NCBI RefSeq assembly: GCF_016722925.1
Contig: NZ_JAEQNC010000014.1
Span: forward strand, 90,574-154,573
Source: Phytoamicus setariae
Lineage (GTDB): Bacteria > Pseudomonadota > Alphaproteobacteria > Rhizobiales > Rhizobiaceae
DNA: 64,000 nucleotides
Direction: 5' to 3'
Below are positions 43,503 to 52,103 of the stretch, piece by piece. The notes beneath the pieces were generated by a model, which saw only the letters and a list, made by a program, of their open reading frames with translations, did not search any database and was not told where the DNA came from. The first letter of the stretch is position 1; every line of letters begins with the position of its first letter. A program made the position numbers and the translations under genes.

Positions 43503-43653
43503 GATGCGGTTCCTGGGTCAAACGCCTGTCAGGCGGAGTTAGGGACTGCGGCGGATCAATTCAAGGAAGCCTTCCCCAATTCAACGGTGGCGGTTGATGG
43601 CTGCGGGCCGGCTTTCCGTTGGCGCGCCGGCGCGATGGGCCTATAGATGTGCG

Positions 43654-44166
43654 ATGAACAGCTTGATTCGTATCATCGGCATCGATCCGGGCCTGCGCCG
43701 TACGGGCTGGGGCATTATCGAGACCCTTGGCAATTCGTTGAAATTTGTCGCGTCCGGCACGGTCAAGTCTGACGACAAGGCCGATCTGGCGTCACGCCTT
43801 TGCCAGCTTCACGACGGGCTGGCCGAAGTCATCCATTCCTATCAACCGCATGAAGCTGCGGTGGAGCAGACCTTCGTCAACAAGGACGCAACAGCGACGC
43901 TGAAACTCGGACAGGCCCGCGGCATTGCCATGCTGGTGCCGGCGCGTGCCGGCCTGCCGGTCGCCGAATATGCGCCGAATGCAGTGAAGAAAGCGGTGAT
44001 CGGCGTCGGTCACGGCGAGAAGCAGCAGATCCACATGATGCTCAAGGTGCTGATGCCGAAGGCGACATTCGTCGGCAATGATGCAGCCGATGCGCTGGCG
44101 ATCGCCATCTGCCATGCCCACAATTCCGGCGGCGCACGTGCCCGGCTGAAGGCGCTTGGCGGCTAG
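43654..44166 (+). CDS. ruvC: Holliday-junction endonuclease RuvC
   Basis: 170 residues from ATG 43654; upstream in-frame ATGs (to 43594) precede no family sequence. RNase H fold with the catalytic acidic residues: [12 protein letters not shown] (Asp near 10), [20 protein letters not shown] (Glu) and [14 protein letters not shown] (Asp pair). Resolves Holliday junctions with the RuvAB motor. The vapBC module lies between it and ruvA. Confidence 0.95.
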   Translation: MNSLIRIIGIDPGLRRTGWGIIETLGNSLKFVASGTVKSDDKADLASRLCQLHDGLAEVIHSYQPHEAAVEQTFVNKDATATLKLGQARGIAMLVPARAGLPVAEYAPNAVKKAVIGVGHGEKQQIHMMLKVLMPKATFVGNDAADALAIAICHAHNSGGARARLKALGG

Positions 44167-44173
44167 TTTGTTC

Positions 44174-44206
44174 TTGACTTGTTCCTCAAGTAAGAATATT
44201 TCTTAC
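44174..44206 (+). promoter_or_regulatory. Promoter and palindromic operator of the vapBC module
   Basis: TTGACT (44174-44179) as -35, with the -10 about 16-17 bases on, inside the perfect inverted repeat GTAAGAA-TAT-TTCTTAC (44190-44206). An operator overlapping the -10 directly upstream of the antitoxin gene fits autorepression by an AbrB-type antitoxin. Confidence 0.65.
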
Positions 44207-44226
44207 TGAAAGGAAAGGGCGAGTTC

Positions 44227-44478
44227 ATGCGTGTTACCTCCAGGGGTCAGGTCACCATACCACGCGATCTTCGCGAGCTTACGGGCATAAAGCCCAACAG
44301 CGAGGTCGTCTTTTCGATCGAGTCCGGAAAGCTTGTCGTGACCCCCAAGGATGGTGAGCAGCAACTTGCGGATAGAGAGCGGCTCGGCAAGTTTCTCGAA
44401 ACGCTCGATCGTCTTGAAGGTACCGGCGACCAGGCTATCGATGCAGAGGCATTGATGTCTCTGACACGCGACAGATAA
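44227..44478 (+). CDS. AbrB/SpoVT-type antitoxin of a VapBC-like module
   Basis: 83 residues. Start MRVTSRGQVTIPRDLRELTG is the swapped-hairpin AbrB DNA-binding motif, followed by KPNSEVVFSIESGKLVV. The C-terminus would bind the toxin. It likely represses its own promoter through the palindrome at 44190-44206. The toxin gene follows after four bases. AbrB-type antitoxins usually pair with PIN toxins, as here. Confidence 0.85.
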   Translation: MRVTSRGQVTIPRDLRELTGIKPNSEVVFSIESGKLVVTPKDGEQQLADRERLGKFLETLDRLEGTGDQAIDAEALMSLTRDR

Positions 44479-44482
44479 TCCG

Positions 44483-44890
44483 ATGGCTGTCCTCGTTGAT
44501 ACAAATGTTCTCGTCGATGTCGCGGTGCGTGATGAAAACTGGCTGAAGTGGTCGCGCGGGCGCTTGGCCGCGTTTGAAGGGTCGCTGATTATCAACCCGG
44601 TTATCTATGCCGAGTTTTCAGTTCGCTACGAATCCCCCGAGAAAGTCGAGCAGCTTTTACCCGAGCGCGATTTTCATCGCGAGAGCCTGCCCTGGACGGC
44701 GGCGTTTGCGGCGGGTGCGGCATTTCGCAAGTATCGGCAGGCTGGAGGAGGCCGCGAAAGGGTGCTGCCGGATTTTCTGATCGGCGCCCATGCCGTTGTT
44801 CGAGGCTATTCAATCCTGACTCGCGATCCCAAAGGCTATCGCGCATATTTTCCGACTGTCGACCTTATCACTCCTGAAACCCATCCCTGA
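44483..44890 (+). CDS. PIN-domain toxin (VapC-type)
   Basis: 135 residues. PIN motifs: MAVLVDTNVLVDVAVRDENW (first Asp), VIYAEFSVRYES (Glu), LPDFLIGAHAVVRGY (third acidic residue) and ILTRDPKGYRAYFP (Asp). VapC toxins cleave tRNA or rRNA when freed from the antitoxin. The pair is set between ruvC and ruvA, splitting a normally contiguous repair operon; ruvA starts 12 bases after this stop, so it may be transcribed from the module's promoter. Confidence 0.88.
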   Translation: MAVLVDTNVLVDVAVRDENWLKWSRGRLAAFEGSLIINPVIYAEFSVRYESPEKVEQLLPERDFHRESLPWTAAFAAGAAFRKYRQAGGGRERVLPDFLIGAHAVVRGYSILTRDPKGYRAYFPTVDLITPETHP

Positions 44891-44902
44891 AAGCGCTCCT
44901 CC

Positions 44903-45520
44903 ATGATCGGAAAACTCAAAGGCACTATCGAGGAAATCGGCGAGGACCACCTGCTCGTCGACGTGCACGGGGTCTGCTATGTCGCCTTCTGTTCGTCGCG
45001 CACCCTTTCCCGAGCGGGTTCGGTGGGCGAAGCGGTGGTGCTGTTCATCGAGACCTACGTGCGGGAAGACCAACTTAAGCTGTTCGGGTTCACGTCGGCG
45101 CTCGAGCGGGAGTGGTTCCGTTTGCTGCAGATCGTCCAGGGCGTTGGCTCCAAGGTCGCCCTGGCGATCCTGTCGACGCTGACACCGTCGGAGCTCGCCA
45201 ATGCCATTGCGCTGCAGGACAAGACGTCGATTTCGCGCGCACCCGGCGTCGGTCCCAAGGTGGCCGTTCGTATATTGACCGAACTCAAGGCCAAGGCGCC
45301 CGCATTTGCCGGTGACAGCTCGCTCAACATCGGGCTCAAGCAGGAACTCGGGGAAGGGGTGGCTGCAGCACCTGTGGCCGATGCGGTTTCGGCGCTGACC
45401 AACCTCGGCTATTCGCGCGACCAGGCCGCAAATGCGGTGGCCGCAGCGCTGAAGAATGGCGGCGAGGGGGCGGACAGTTCCAAGCTGATCCGGCTGGGTT
45501 TGAAGGAGCTGGCGCGTTGA
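44903..45520 (+). CDS. ruvA: Holliday-junction branch-migration protein RuvA
   Basis: 205 residues. OB-fold N-terminus [20 protein letters not shown], helix-hairpin-helix repeats ([34 protein letters not shown]) and a C-terminal domain binding RuvB ([18 protein letters not shown]). The tetramer binds four-way junctions and loads RuvB. Confidence 0.95.
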   Translation: MIGKLKGTIEEIGEDHLLVDVHGVCYVAFCSSRTLSRAGSVGEAVVLFIETYVREDQLKLFGFTSALEREWFRLLQIVQGVGSKVALAILSTLTPSELANAIALQDKTSISRAPGVGPKVAVRILTELKAKAPAFAGDSSLNIGLKQELGEGVAAAPVADAVSALTNLGYSRDQAANAVAAALKNGGEGADSSKLIRLGLKELAR

Positions 45521-45584
45521 GTCCATTTTCATCGGTGGCCCGGGCTGCTAAGCCAGGAAAATCAAATGCCATGGAACTTCTGCA

Positions 45585-46625
45585 ATGAGCGGTCCCAATA
45601 CCCTGCTGACGCCTGAAAAGCGTGGCGACGATCTCGATACCGCGCTCCGGCCGCAGTCGCTCGACGAATTCACCGGGCAGGCCGAAGCACGCGCCAATCT
45701 CAAGATCTTCATCGAGGCGGCCAAGAACCGCGGCGAGGCGCTGGACCATGTGCTTTTTGTCGGGCCGCCCGGTCTCGGCAAGACGACGCTGGCGCAGATC
45801 ATGGCCAAGGAACTGGGCGTCAATTTCCGTTCGACGTCGGGGCCGGTGATTGCCAAGGCCGGTGATCTCGCGGCGCTGCTCACCAATCTCGAAGAACGCG
45901 ATGTGCTGTTCATCGACGAAATCCATCGCCTCAATCCGGCGGTCGAGGAAATCCTCTATCCCGCGATGGAGGATTACCAGCTCGACCTGATCATCGGTGA
46001 GGGGCCGGCGGCACGCTCGGTGAAGATCGACCTGTCGAAATTCACGCTGGTGGCTGCCACCACTCGCCTCGGCCTGCTCACCAATCCCCTGCGCGACCGC
46101 TTCGGCATTCCGGTGCGGCTGAATTTCTATACGGTGGAGGAACTTGAGCTGATCGTCCGGCGGGGCGCCCGGCTGATGGGACTTGGCATGACCGATGAGG
46201 GCGCGCGCGAAATCGCACGACGGGCGCGCGGCACGCCGCGCATTGCCGGTCGCCTGCTGCGGCGCGTGCGTGACTTTGCCGAGGTGGCGAAGGCCGAGGC
46301 GGTAACGCGCGAGATCGCCGACATGGCGCTCACCCGGCTCGATGTCGACCATATGGGATTTGACCAGCTCGACCGGCGTTATCTTGTTATGATCGCCACC
46401 AATTTTGGCGGTGGCCCGGTGGGCATCGAGACGATATCGGCCGGCCTGTCGGAACCGCGCGACGCCATCGAGGACATTATCGAACCTTATCTCATCCAGC
46501 AGGGTTTCATCCAGCGCACGCCACGCGGCCGTGTTTTGACCGCAAATGCGTGGAAGCATCTCGGTCTCACCCCGCCGGCCAATCTGTCGGTTACACAGTT
46601 CGCGCTGTTTCAGGACGAGGACTAA
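45585..46625 (+). CDS. ruvB: Holliday-junction helicase RuvB
   Basis: 346 residues. AAA+ motor: Walker [14 protein letters not shown], Walker [11 protein letters not shown], sensor [21 protein letters not shown]-terminal winged helix ending [19 protein letters not shown]. Drives branch migration with RuvA. The phosphoesterase gene starts with TTG immediately after its stop. Confidence 0.96.
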   Translation: MSGPNTLLTPEKRGDDLDTALRPQSLDEFTGQAEARANLKIFIEAAKNRGEALDHVLFVGPPGLGKTTLAQIMAKELGVNFRSTSGPVIAKAGDLAALLTNLEERDVLFIDEIHRLNPAVEEILYPAMEDYQLDLIIGEGPAARSVKIDLSKFTLVAATTRLGLLTNPLRDRFGIPVRLNFYTVEELELIVRRGARLMGLGMTDEGAREIARRARGTPRIAGRLLRRVRDFAEVAKAEAVTREIADMALTRLDVDHMGFDQLDRRYLVMIATNFGGGPVGIETISAGLSEPRDAIEDIIEPYLIQQGFIQRTPRGRVLTANAWKHLGLTPPANLSVTQFALFQDED

Positions 46626-47498
46626 TTGCTCACCAGGCGACGGTTTCTGAAACTCGTTTTGAGCGGAATCGTCGCTGGTGCGGCCTTCATCGGTTTTCCG
46701 GTGACGGAAGCGATGGCCACGCCAAGGATCACCCGCTATGCGTTCCGGCCGCCGAACTGGACGCGGGGGCTCAACTTGAAGATTGTCGTCCTTTCCGATT
46801 TTCACGCCTGCGAGCCATGGATGACTGCCGAACGCGTTGGCGCGATTTGCGCCCAGGCCAATGCGCTTCAGCCGGATCTCATCCTGCTGCTGGGCGACTA
46901 TGTCGCCGCCACGCAGTTCGTGACAGGAGAGACTGATCCGGCAAGCTGGGCGCATGCGCTTGCTGAACTCAAAGCGCCGCTGGGCGTTCACGCGATCATG
47001 GGCAATCACGACTATTGGCACGATCTTGCTTTTCAGCGAGATCCGGCGCGACCGGCCCTGGCGGAAACCGCTCTCAGGAATGCCGGCATTCCCGTCTATA
47101 TCAACGAGGCCGTGCGGCTTGACAAAGACGGCCATCCGTTCTGGCTCGCGGGGTTGGGCGATCAGCTTGCCATGCGCAGTCACGGGCTCGACGACCTGTC
47201 GGGTACTCTGGGGCAGATCACCGACATGGCACCGGTCGTCCTGCTTGCCCACGAGCCGGATATTTTTCCTCAAGTCCCGGAGCGCGTGCAACTGACGCTG
47301 TCAGGACACACACATGGCGGGCAGGTCAACTTCTTCGGCTGGGCGCCGATAGTACCTTCACGTTTCGGTCGCCGCTATCTTGGCGGACACATCGTGGAAA
47401 ATGGCAATCACATCATCGTCTCGCGCGGATTGGGCTGCACCGGACTGCCGGTCCGTTTCGGCGCGTGGCCGGAGATTGTTGAAATCGATCTGGGTTGA
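46626..47498 (+). CDS. Metallophosphoesterase, predicted Tat-exported or membrane-anchored
   Basis: 290 residues. TTG start at 46626 follows directly on the ruvB stop; the GAGGA site lies in the end of ruvB. N-terminus LTRRRFLKLVLSGIVAGAAF is a twin-arginine-type signal. Metal motifs: VVLSDFHACEPW, LLGDYV, MGNHDYWHD, LSGHTHGGQV. Resembles YkuE/YaeI-type phosphodiesterases, some acting on lipid phosphates; substrate unknown. Confidence 0.85.
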   Translation: MLTRRRFLKLVLSGIVAGAAFIGFPVTEAMATPRITRYAFRPPNWTRGLNLKIVVLSDFHACEPWMTAERVGAICAQANALQPDLILLLGDYVAATQFVTGETDPASWAHALAELKAPLGVHAIMGNHDYWHDLAFQRDPARPALAETALRNAGIPVYINEAVRLDKDGHPFWLAGLGDQLAMRSHGLDDLSGTLGQITDMAPVVLLAHEPDIFPQVPERVQLTLSGHTHGGQVNFFGWAPIVPSRFGRRYLGGHIVENGNHIIVSRGLGCTGLPVRFGAWPEIVEIDLG

Positions 47499-47553
47499 TA
47501 CGAAGCGGACGGCCAATGGCCGCCCGCTGAGCGTGGACCTTGCAGCCGTGGGT

Positions 47554-48543
47554 TTACGGCTTGACGCGCTTGCCGGTCTTGATGCTGGCGAGCGCGGCGT
47601 CTGCAAGCTGGAGCGCCAGCAGGCCATCCGTGCCATTGGGGCTGATCGCCGAACCTTTTTCGATGGCCGAGATGAAGGAGGCGATTTCGTTTGCGTAGGC
47701 CTCGGTGTAGCGGGTCATGAAGAAGTCGTGCAGCGGCGGGCGCGTGTAGCCGTCGCCATTGGCGATTTCGATCGACACTGGGCGCTGGTTTTCTGCCGAC
47801 ACGACGCCCTTGGAGCCATGCACCTCGATGCGCTGGTCATAGCCGTAGGTGGCACGGCGGGAATTGGTGATGACTGCCTGTCTGCCGGAGGCCGTTTCCA
47901 GGATGACGGTGGCGGAATCGTAATCGCCGGCCTCGCCGATCGCGGGATCGACCAACACCGCAGCGTGTGCGCTCACCGAGCTGATTTCTTCGCCGAGCAG
48001 GAAACGGGCCATGTCGAAATCATGGATGGTCATGTCGCGGAAGATGCCGCCTGAGCGCTTGATGTAGTCCACCGGCGGTGCGCCCGGATCGCGCGAGGTG
48101 ATCGTGACCATCTCAACTGTGCCAATCCTGCCATCATCGATTGCCTTGCGCACGGCCATGAAATGCGGATCGAAGCGACGATTGAAGCCAACCATGAGCT
48201 TGGCGCCGGTTTCCTCGACCACCTTGAGGCATTCCCTTACGCGCTGGGCGTCGAGATCGACAGGCTTTTCGCAGAAGATCGCCTTGCCAGCGCGCGAAAA
48301 TCGTTCGATCAGGTCCGCATGCGTGTCGGTCGGAGTGCAGATGATGACCGCGTCGATATCATTGGCCACTTCGATCTGGCTGATAGATCGCACCTCCGCA
48401 GCGTATTGTGTGGCAACGGCAGTCGCTGCGTCGGCCATCGCGTCAGCCACCGCTACGAGTTTCGCGTCGGGATTGCCGCTGACCGCCTTCGCATGCACCT
48501 TGCCAATCCGGCCTGCGCCGAGGACACCAAATCTAACCGTCAT
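47554..48543 (-). CDS. idhA: Inositol 2-dehydrogenase (Gfo/Idh/MocA family)
   Basis: 329 residues from ATG 48543 (MTVRFGVLGAGRIGKVHAKA); the frame extends to 48594 without family sequence. NAD Rossmann motif GAGRIG, EKPVDLD (catalytic Lys), GFNRRFDPHF and HDFDMARFLLGEE place it with myo-inositol dehydrogenases, which oxidise myo-inositol to scyllo-inosose in the cytoplasm. In rhizobia idhA is often away from the iol cluster, as here. A GGAA-N6-TTCT site upstream may be the IolR operator. Confidence 0.85.
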   Translation of the reverse strand: MTVRFGVLGAGRIGKVHAKAVSGNPDAKLVAVADAMADAATAVATQYAAEVRSISQIEVANDIDAVIICTPTDTHADLIERFSRAGKAIFCEKPVDLDAQRVRECLKVVEETGAKLMVGFNRRFDPHFMAVRKAIDDGRIGTVEMVTITSRDPGAPPVDYIKRSGGIFRDMTIHDFDMARFLLGEEISSVSAHAAVLVDPAIGEAGDYDSATVILETASGRQAVITNSRRATYGYDQRIEVHGSKGVVSAENQRPVSIEIANGDGYTRPPLHDFFMTRYTEAYANEIASFISAIEKGSAISPNGTDGLLALQLADAALASIKTGKRVKP

Positions 48544-48722
48544 CGCTTTGCTCTCTGTTTGCCCGGCAACGCCGGTCCGTTCGTTGTCCACCATGAAACG
48601 CGCAGCCCTCGCGCTGCTGCCGGAATATCATGGAAAAGTGTCGGAAGTTACGGAACGCCTTGGCACTCCATACAGCCTCCTGCTTCCTCCATATCAAAAT
48701 GGAACGAGTTGCTCAATGCGCT

Positions 48723-48741
48723 GAATATGGAATGCATATTC
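48723..48741. promoter_or_regulatory. Inverted repeat upstream of idhA, possible IolR-type operator
   Basis: GAATATG (48723-48729) and CATATTC (48735-48741) form a 7-base inverted repeat with a 5-base spacer. Inside it GGAATGCATATTCT fits GGAA-N6-TTC(C), the pattern reported for IolR repressors of inositol genes in Sinorhizobium, except for the last base. It lies about 180 bases upstream of idhA and 100 bases before the small membrane-protein gene on the other strand. Confidence 0.35.
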
Positions 48742-48838
48742 TATTTTGCATCGGTATTTCACGTTGCCCCTTGCGCGCTTGCCGATGTGACCCAGATATG
48801 CGAAGGCCATCACAAGACACTTGGGGGAACTCGACGCC

Positions 48839-49123
48839 ATGGCGCCGAAAAATAACAAAACGCCGTTCTATCTGATCGACACCGGAAGCACGTTCTACAA
48901 GCCAATGTGGATCAGGGCGGTGATTTGCGTCTTGGTGGCGCTATGGGCGGCGCTGGAAGTCTTTGCCAAGAATCCTTTCTGGTCGGTGATTTCCCTCGCG
49001 CTGGCGGTCTACTGTGTCTATGTGCTTTTCATCAGTTACAAGCCGCCGGTCGAACAACCCGTCGTGGCCAGGCCCGACGATGAAGATGACGATGCTGACA
49101 GCGACGCGCCCAAGGCAGAATAG
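48839..49123 (+). CDS. Conserved small membrane protein, unknown function
   Basis: 94 residues from ATG 48839 (MAPKNNKTPFYLIDTGSTFY), after GGGGGAACTCGACGCC; an in-frame upstream start at 48821 is less likely. Two hydrophobic helices (AVICVLVALWAALEVF; FWSVISLALAVYCVYVLFI) and an acidic tail EDDDADSDAPKAE facing the cytoplasm. No known domain. Convergent with the J-domain gene, whose stop is 3 bases after. Confidence 0.65.
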   Translation: MAPKNNKTPFYLIDTGSTFYKPMWIRAVICVLVALWAALEVFAKNPFWSVISLALAVYCVYVLFISYKPPVEQPVVARPDDEDDDADSDAPKAE

Positions 49124-49125
49124 AC

Positions 49126-49593
49126 TCAGGTTTTTTCAAGTTTCGCCAAAGCCCGGTCGGTGAGCAGATTGGCAATCGTCATCCGCAATGTGGCGACGGC
49201 GCGGTATTCCGGCGCGACCCGGTCAGGGTGATTGTCGCGAGCGAACCTGCGGCGCCTTTCACGCAGCTGTCGGGCAGTGAGCTTTTCATCAAGGTCCAGA
49301 TCCTCAGCAATTTCAGCGTCGGTGAGGCGATCCAGCCAAATGGGCTTTTCGAGCCCCGGTGGGATGATGTGTTGTTCAGAGGCGAGCGCAGGATCGTCAT
49401 CAAAGCCAAAGCCCCCGAACAGGGTGGCCGGATCGCTCTCGGCAAGATCATCCAAATAGGAAGGACGTCCGACGAAGCCGCCGTTGAGCCCGCGCACGGC
49501 GGGGGCTACGACGTCTTCGTCATCTGCTTCCTGCTGTCTGGCGTCGAGACCTGCAAGCACGGTCTCAAACAGCGATTTTCCGAACACGGTCAT
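49126..49593 (-). CDS. J-domain-like protein, unknown function
   Basis: 155 residues. The C-terminal 60 residues contain RERRRRFARDNHPDRVAPEY and then ATLRMTIANLLTDRAL: an HPD motif followed by a helix in the position of helix III of a J-domain, with the basic helix II before it. The N-terminal 95 residues are acidic and Pro/Leu-rich (for example GRPSYLDDLAESDPATLF). A minimal DnaJ-type cochaperone or a divergent scaffold is possible. Just downstream, on the same strand, is the start of gbpR's 3' end, 36 bases away. Confidence 0.6.
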   Translation of the reverse strand: MTVFGKSLFETVLAGLDARQQEADDEDVVAPAVRGLNGGFVGRPSYLDDLAESDPATLFGGFGFDDDPALASEQHIIPPGLEKPIWLDRLTDAEIAEDLDLDEKLTARQLRERRRRFARDNHPDRVAPEYRAVATLRMTIANLLTDRALAKLEKT

Positions 49594-49628
49594 GGCGACT
49601 CCTCGTCGGGCATCTTGGCAGCATGCGG

Positions 49629-50654
49629 TTAAGCGAAGCTGACGTCGCTGCTGAGTTGTCCTTCTTCGAGGATGAGATCGTGCAAGAGCTTGGCTGATGG
49701 CGGCAGGGCGCGCCCTTGGGCGGTGATCAGGCTATAGGGCTGCAGGACGATCTCGAAATCGGTGGAGAGAATGGCAATTTCGCCCATGCGGCTTTGCTGG
49801 CTGGCGATGAAGCGGGCCACATCCTCGGCAATCGGGGCGATGGCATCGCTTTCGCAGACCAATGCCATGGTCAGCAGTACGGAGGATGTGCTGACGACGT
49901 TTGCTGGTAGTGGAATGTCCTTTTGCAGGAACATCAATTCCATTTCCCGTCTGAGCAGCGTGTTTGCCGGTTGGAATACCCAGTCATAGGTGCTCAGCTC
50001 CTCCAGCGTCGAAACCGGGCGCCGCAGCGCCGGGTGGCCCGACCGTACGATGAGACAGGCTTTTTCCACGCCGAGCGGGATGGCGCGAAATAGGCCGGGG
50101 TTCAGGTCATCGGGAATGCGTCCGATGACGAAGTCGTAGCGCGCAGCGATCAGGTCACGGGCCAGTACATTGCTCGTTTCCACCTGGCAGTTGATCGAGA
50201 TTGCGGGGTAGATGGTCCGCACCTTCCTGATCGCAGGTACGGCAAGGCCGATGGCTGGTGCCGTCACCGATCCCATGCTGACCGATCCGCCGTATCCGGT
50301 CCTGAGTTCGGTGATCTCCCTGTTAGCCTCACGGATCTCGAGCAGGATGGAACGGGCACGGCGTGCCAGCGCCTCGCCGAAGCGCGTCATGATCACTCCC
50401 TTCGCCGCGCGCTCGCACAATGGTGCCTTGAGAATGCTTTCGGCCTCATGCAGCATGCGGGAAGCCGCAGGTTGGGATATGTTTAGCGCATCGGCCGCAG
50501 CACTTACCTGTCCGTGTTCGGCGATTGCCGAGATCAGCCTGAGATGGTTAAGCTTCAGGCCCGCCTTGATCAGAAAATCGTCCTCGTTTTCAGCTGGATA
50601 GCCAGCCTTGCGGACGCTTGGAGATTTTTCCAGATGTTTTGGCTTCGAGTCCAT
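49629..50654 (-). CDS. gbpR: LysR-family regulator of the chvE operon (GbpR-type)
   Basis: 341 residues. N-terminal winged helix-turn-helix LNHLRLISAIAEHGQVSAAA followed by NISQPAASRMLHEAESILKA, then a LysR substrate domain. Divergent from chvE, the same arrangement as gbpR-chvE in Agrobacterium, where GbpR activates chvE in response to sugars such as arabinose and galactose. The N-terminal 30 residues are Lys/Pro-rich and precede the DNA-binding fold. Confidence 0.85.
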   Translation of the reverse strand: MDSKPKHLEKSPSVRKAGYPAENEDDFLIKAGLKLNHLRLISAIAEHGQVSAAADALNISQPAASRMLHEAESILKAPLCERAAKGVIMTRFGEALARRARSILLEIREANREITELRTGYGGSVSMGSVTAPAIGLAVPAIRKVRTIYPAISINCQVETSNVLARDLIAARYDFVIGRIPDDLNPGLFRAIPLGVEKACLIVRSGHPALRRPVSTLEELSTYDWVFQPANTLLRREMELMFLQKDIPLPANVVSTSSVLLTMALVCESDAIAPIAEDVARFIASQQSRMGEIAILSTDFEIVLQPYSLITAQGRALPPSAKLLHDLILEEGQLSSDVSFA

Positions 50655-50918
50655 TTCCGGCTTCCATTTGAAAAGTATGACTTTTTGGTTATTATATCAA
50701 AATCGGTATGTCTTGCTATGCTATTTGTATTTGACAGTTATAAAAGATTGATAGCAGTTTGCGCGAGAACGCATGGGGGAAAGAGGAGGAGTTCCGAACC
50801 GGCATCGTAAGCGCCTTTCTGAAAGGCGGGTGCGGAGGGATCGGCTTGCCTTCCAGCCATTGTGTTTGTCCAGCGGGCGATGCCAGTCGCCCGTCGCAGT
50901 AACTAGGGAGAGAACCAA
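50655..50918. promoter_or_regulatory. gbpR-chvE divergent regulatory region and chvE leader
   Basis: AT-rich DNA between the LysR gene and chvE. TTGACA at 50731-50736 is the best -35 for chvE, but the -10 about 17 bases on is weak, fitting an activator-dependent promoter. The leader to the ATG is long (about 150 bases) and has a hairpin near 50810-50835 and a good ribosome site AGGGAGAG before ATG 50919. Confidence 0.45.
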
Positions 50919-51983
50919 ATGAAACTCGTGACATCGCTGCTCGCAGCGGCAGCTATTTCTGTCGCCTCGTTCGTCGCACCGGCATTTGCCGACAAGGGCG
51001 TCGTTGGCATATCCATGCCGACCAAAACCTCCACCCGCTGGATTTCCGACGGCGAAACCATGGAAAAGCTCTTCAAGGACGCCGGCTACACGCCTGACCT
51101 GCAGTTTGCGGACGACGACATTCCGAACCAGCTTTCGCAGATCGAGAACATGGTCACCAAGGGTGCCAAGGTGCTCGTGATCGGCGCCATTGACGGCACG
51201 ACGCTTTCTGACATCCTGCAGAAGGCCCATGATGCAGGCGTCAAGGTCATCGCTTACGACCGTCTGATCCGCGATTCGGGCAATGTCGATTACTACGCGA
51301 CATTCGACAATTTCCAGGTCGGCGTCCTGCAGGCGAGCTCGCTGGTCCAGGGCCTTGCGCTCGACAAGGCTAGCGGCCCGAAGAACGTCGAACTGTTCGG
51401 CGGCTCGCCCGACGACAACAATGCCTTCTTCTTCTATGACGGCGCGATGTCGGTTCTGCAGCCGCTGATCGATGCCAAGAAGATCGAGATCAAGTCCGGC
51501 CAGATGGGCATGGACCAGGTCGGCACGCTGCGCTGGGACGGTGCTGTCGCACAGGCCCGCATGGAAAACCTGCTGTCCTCCACCTACACCGATGCCAAGG
51601 TCGATGGCGTCCTGTCTCCCTATGATGGCCTGTCCATCGGTATCCTGTCGGCTCTGAAAGGCGTCGGCTATGGTTCTGGCGATCTTCCGATGCCCGCTGT
51701 GACCGGTCAGGACGCCGAACTGCCGTCGGTCAAGTCGGTTCTGGCAGGTGAGCAGTATTCATCGGTGTTCAAGGATACCCGCGAACTCGCCAAGGTCACC
51801 GTCAACATGGTCGACGCGATCATGAGCGGCAAGGAACCCGAGATCAACGACACCAAGACCTACAACAATGGTGTCAAGGTCGTTCCGTCCTACCTGCTGA
51901 AGCCGGTTGCCGTCGACAAGGCCAACATCAAGGACGTCCTGGTCGGCGCCGGTTACTACACCGAAGATCAGATCAACAACTGA
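50919..51983 (+). CDS. chvE: ChvE sugar-binding periplasmic protein
   Basis: 354 residues. Signal peptide [18 protein letters not shown] with cleavage near AFA. Type I periplasmic binding fold with [38 protein letters not shown] and [20 protein letters not shown], matching ChvE, the galactose/arabinose receptor that in Agrobacterium also signals to VirA. Feeds the GguAB importer. A 9-base stem-loop follows the stop (52005-52030). Confidence 0.92.
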   Translation: MKLVTSLLAAAAISVASFVAPAFADKGVVGISMPTKTSTRWISDGETMEKLFKDAGYTPDLQFADDDIPNQLSQIENMVTKGAKVLVIGAIDGTTLSDILQKAHDAGVKVIAYDRLIRDSGNVDYYATFDNFQVGVLQASSLVQGLALDKASGPKNVELFGGSPDDNNAFFFYDGAMSVLQPLIDAKKIEIKSGQMGMDQVGTLRWDGAVAQARMENLLSSTYTDAKVDGVLSPYDGLSIGILSALKGVGYGSGDLPMPAVTGQDAELPSVKSVLAGEQYSSVFKDTRELAKVTVNMVDAIMSGKEPEINDTKTYNNGVKVVPSYLLKPVAVDKANIKDVLVGAGYYTEDQINN

Positions 51984-52004
51984 TCCTTGATCCAAACGAA
52001 ATCG

Positions 52005-52034
52005 AGGGTCCGCGTGCCATTGCGGACCCTTTGT
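52005..52034 (+). terminator. Stem-loop between chvE and gguA
   Basis: AGGGTCCGC (52005-52013) pairs with GCGGACCCT (52022-52030), followed by a T-rich run. In an operon this is expected to reduce but not stop transcription into gguA, or to protect the chvE mRNA 3' end, giving more binding protein than permease. Confidence 0.75.
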
Positions 52035-52103
52035 CTCTTCCATTGAGAAGGCCAATAGTCGCCGGGTCCGTCATTCAAGCGGGTCGGTTGGGAATGCTTG
52101 GAC

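Noticed and set aside
45336..47291. 651-residue open frame on the minus strand opposite ruvB
   Set aside because: It is antisense to ruvB and the phosphoesterase gene, both with clear motifs; the long frame comes from high GC content and has no family features.
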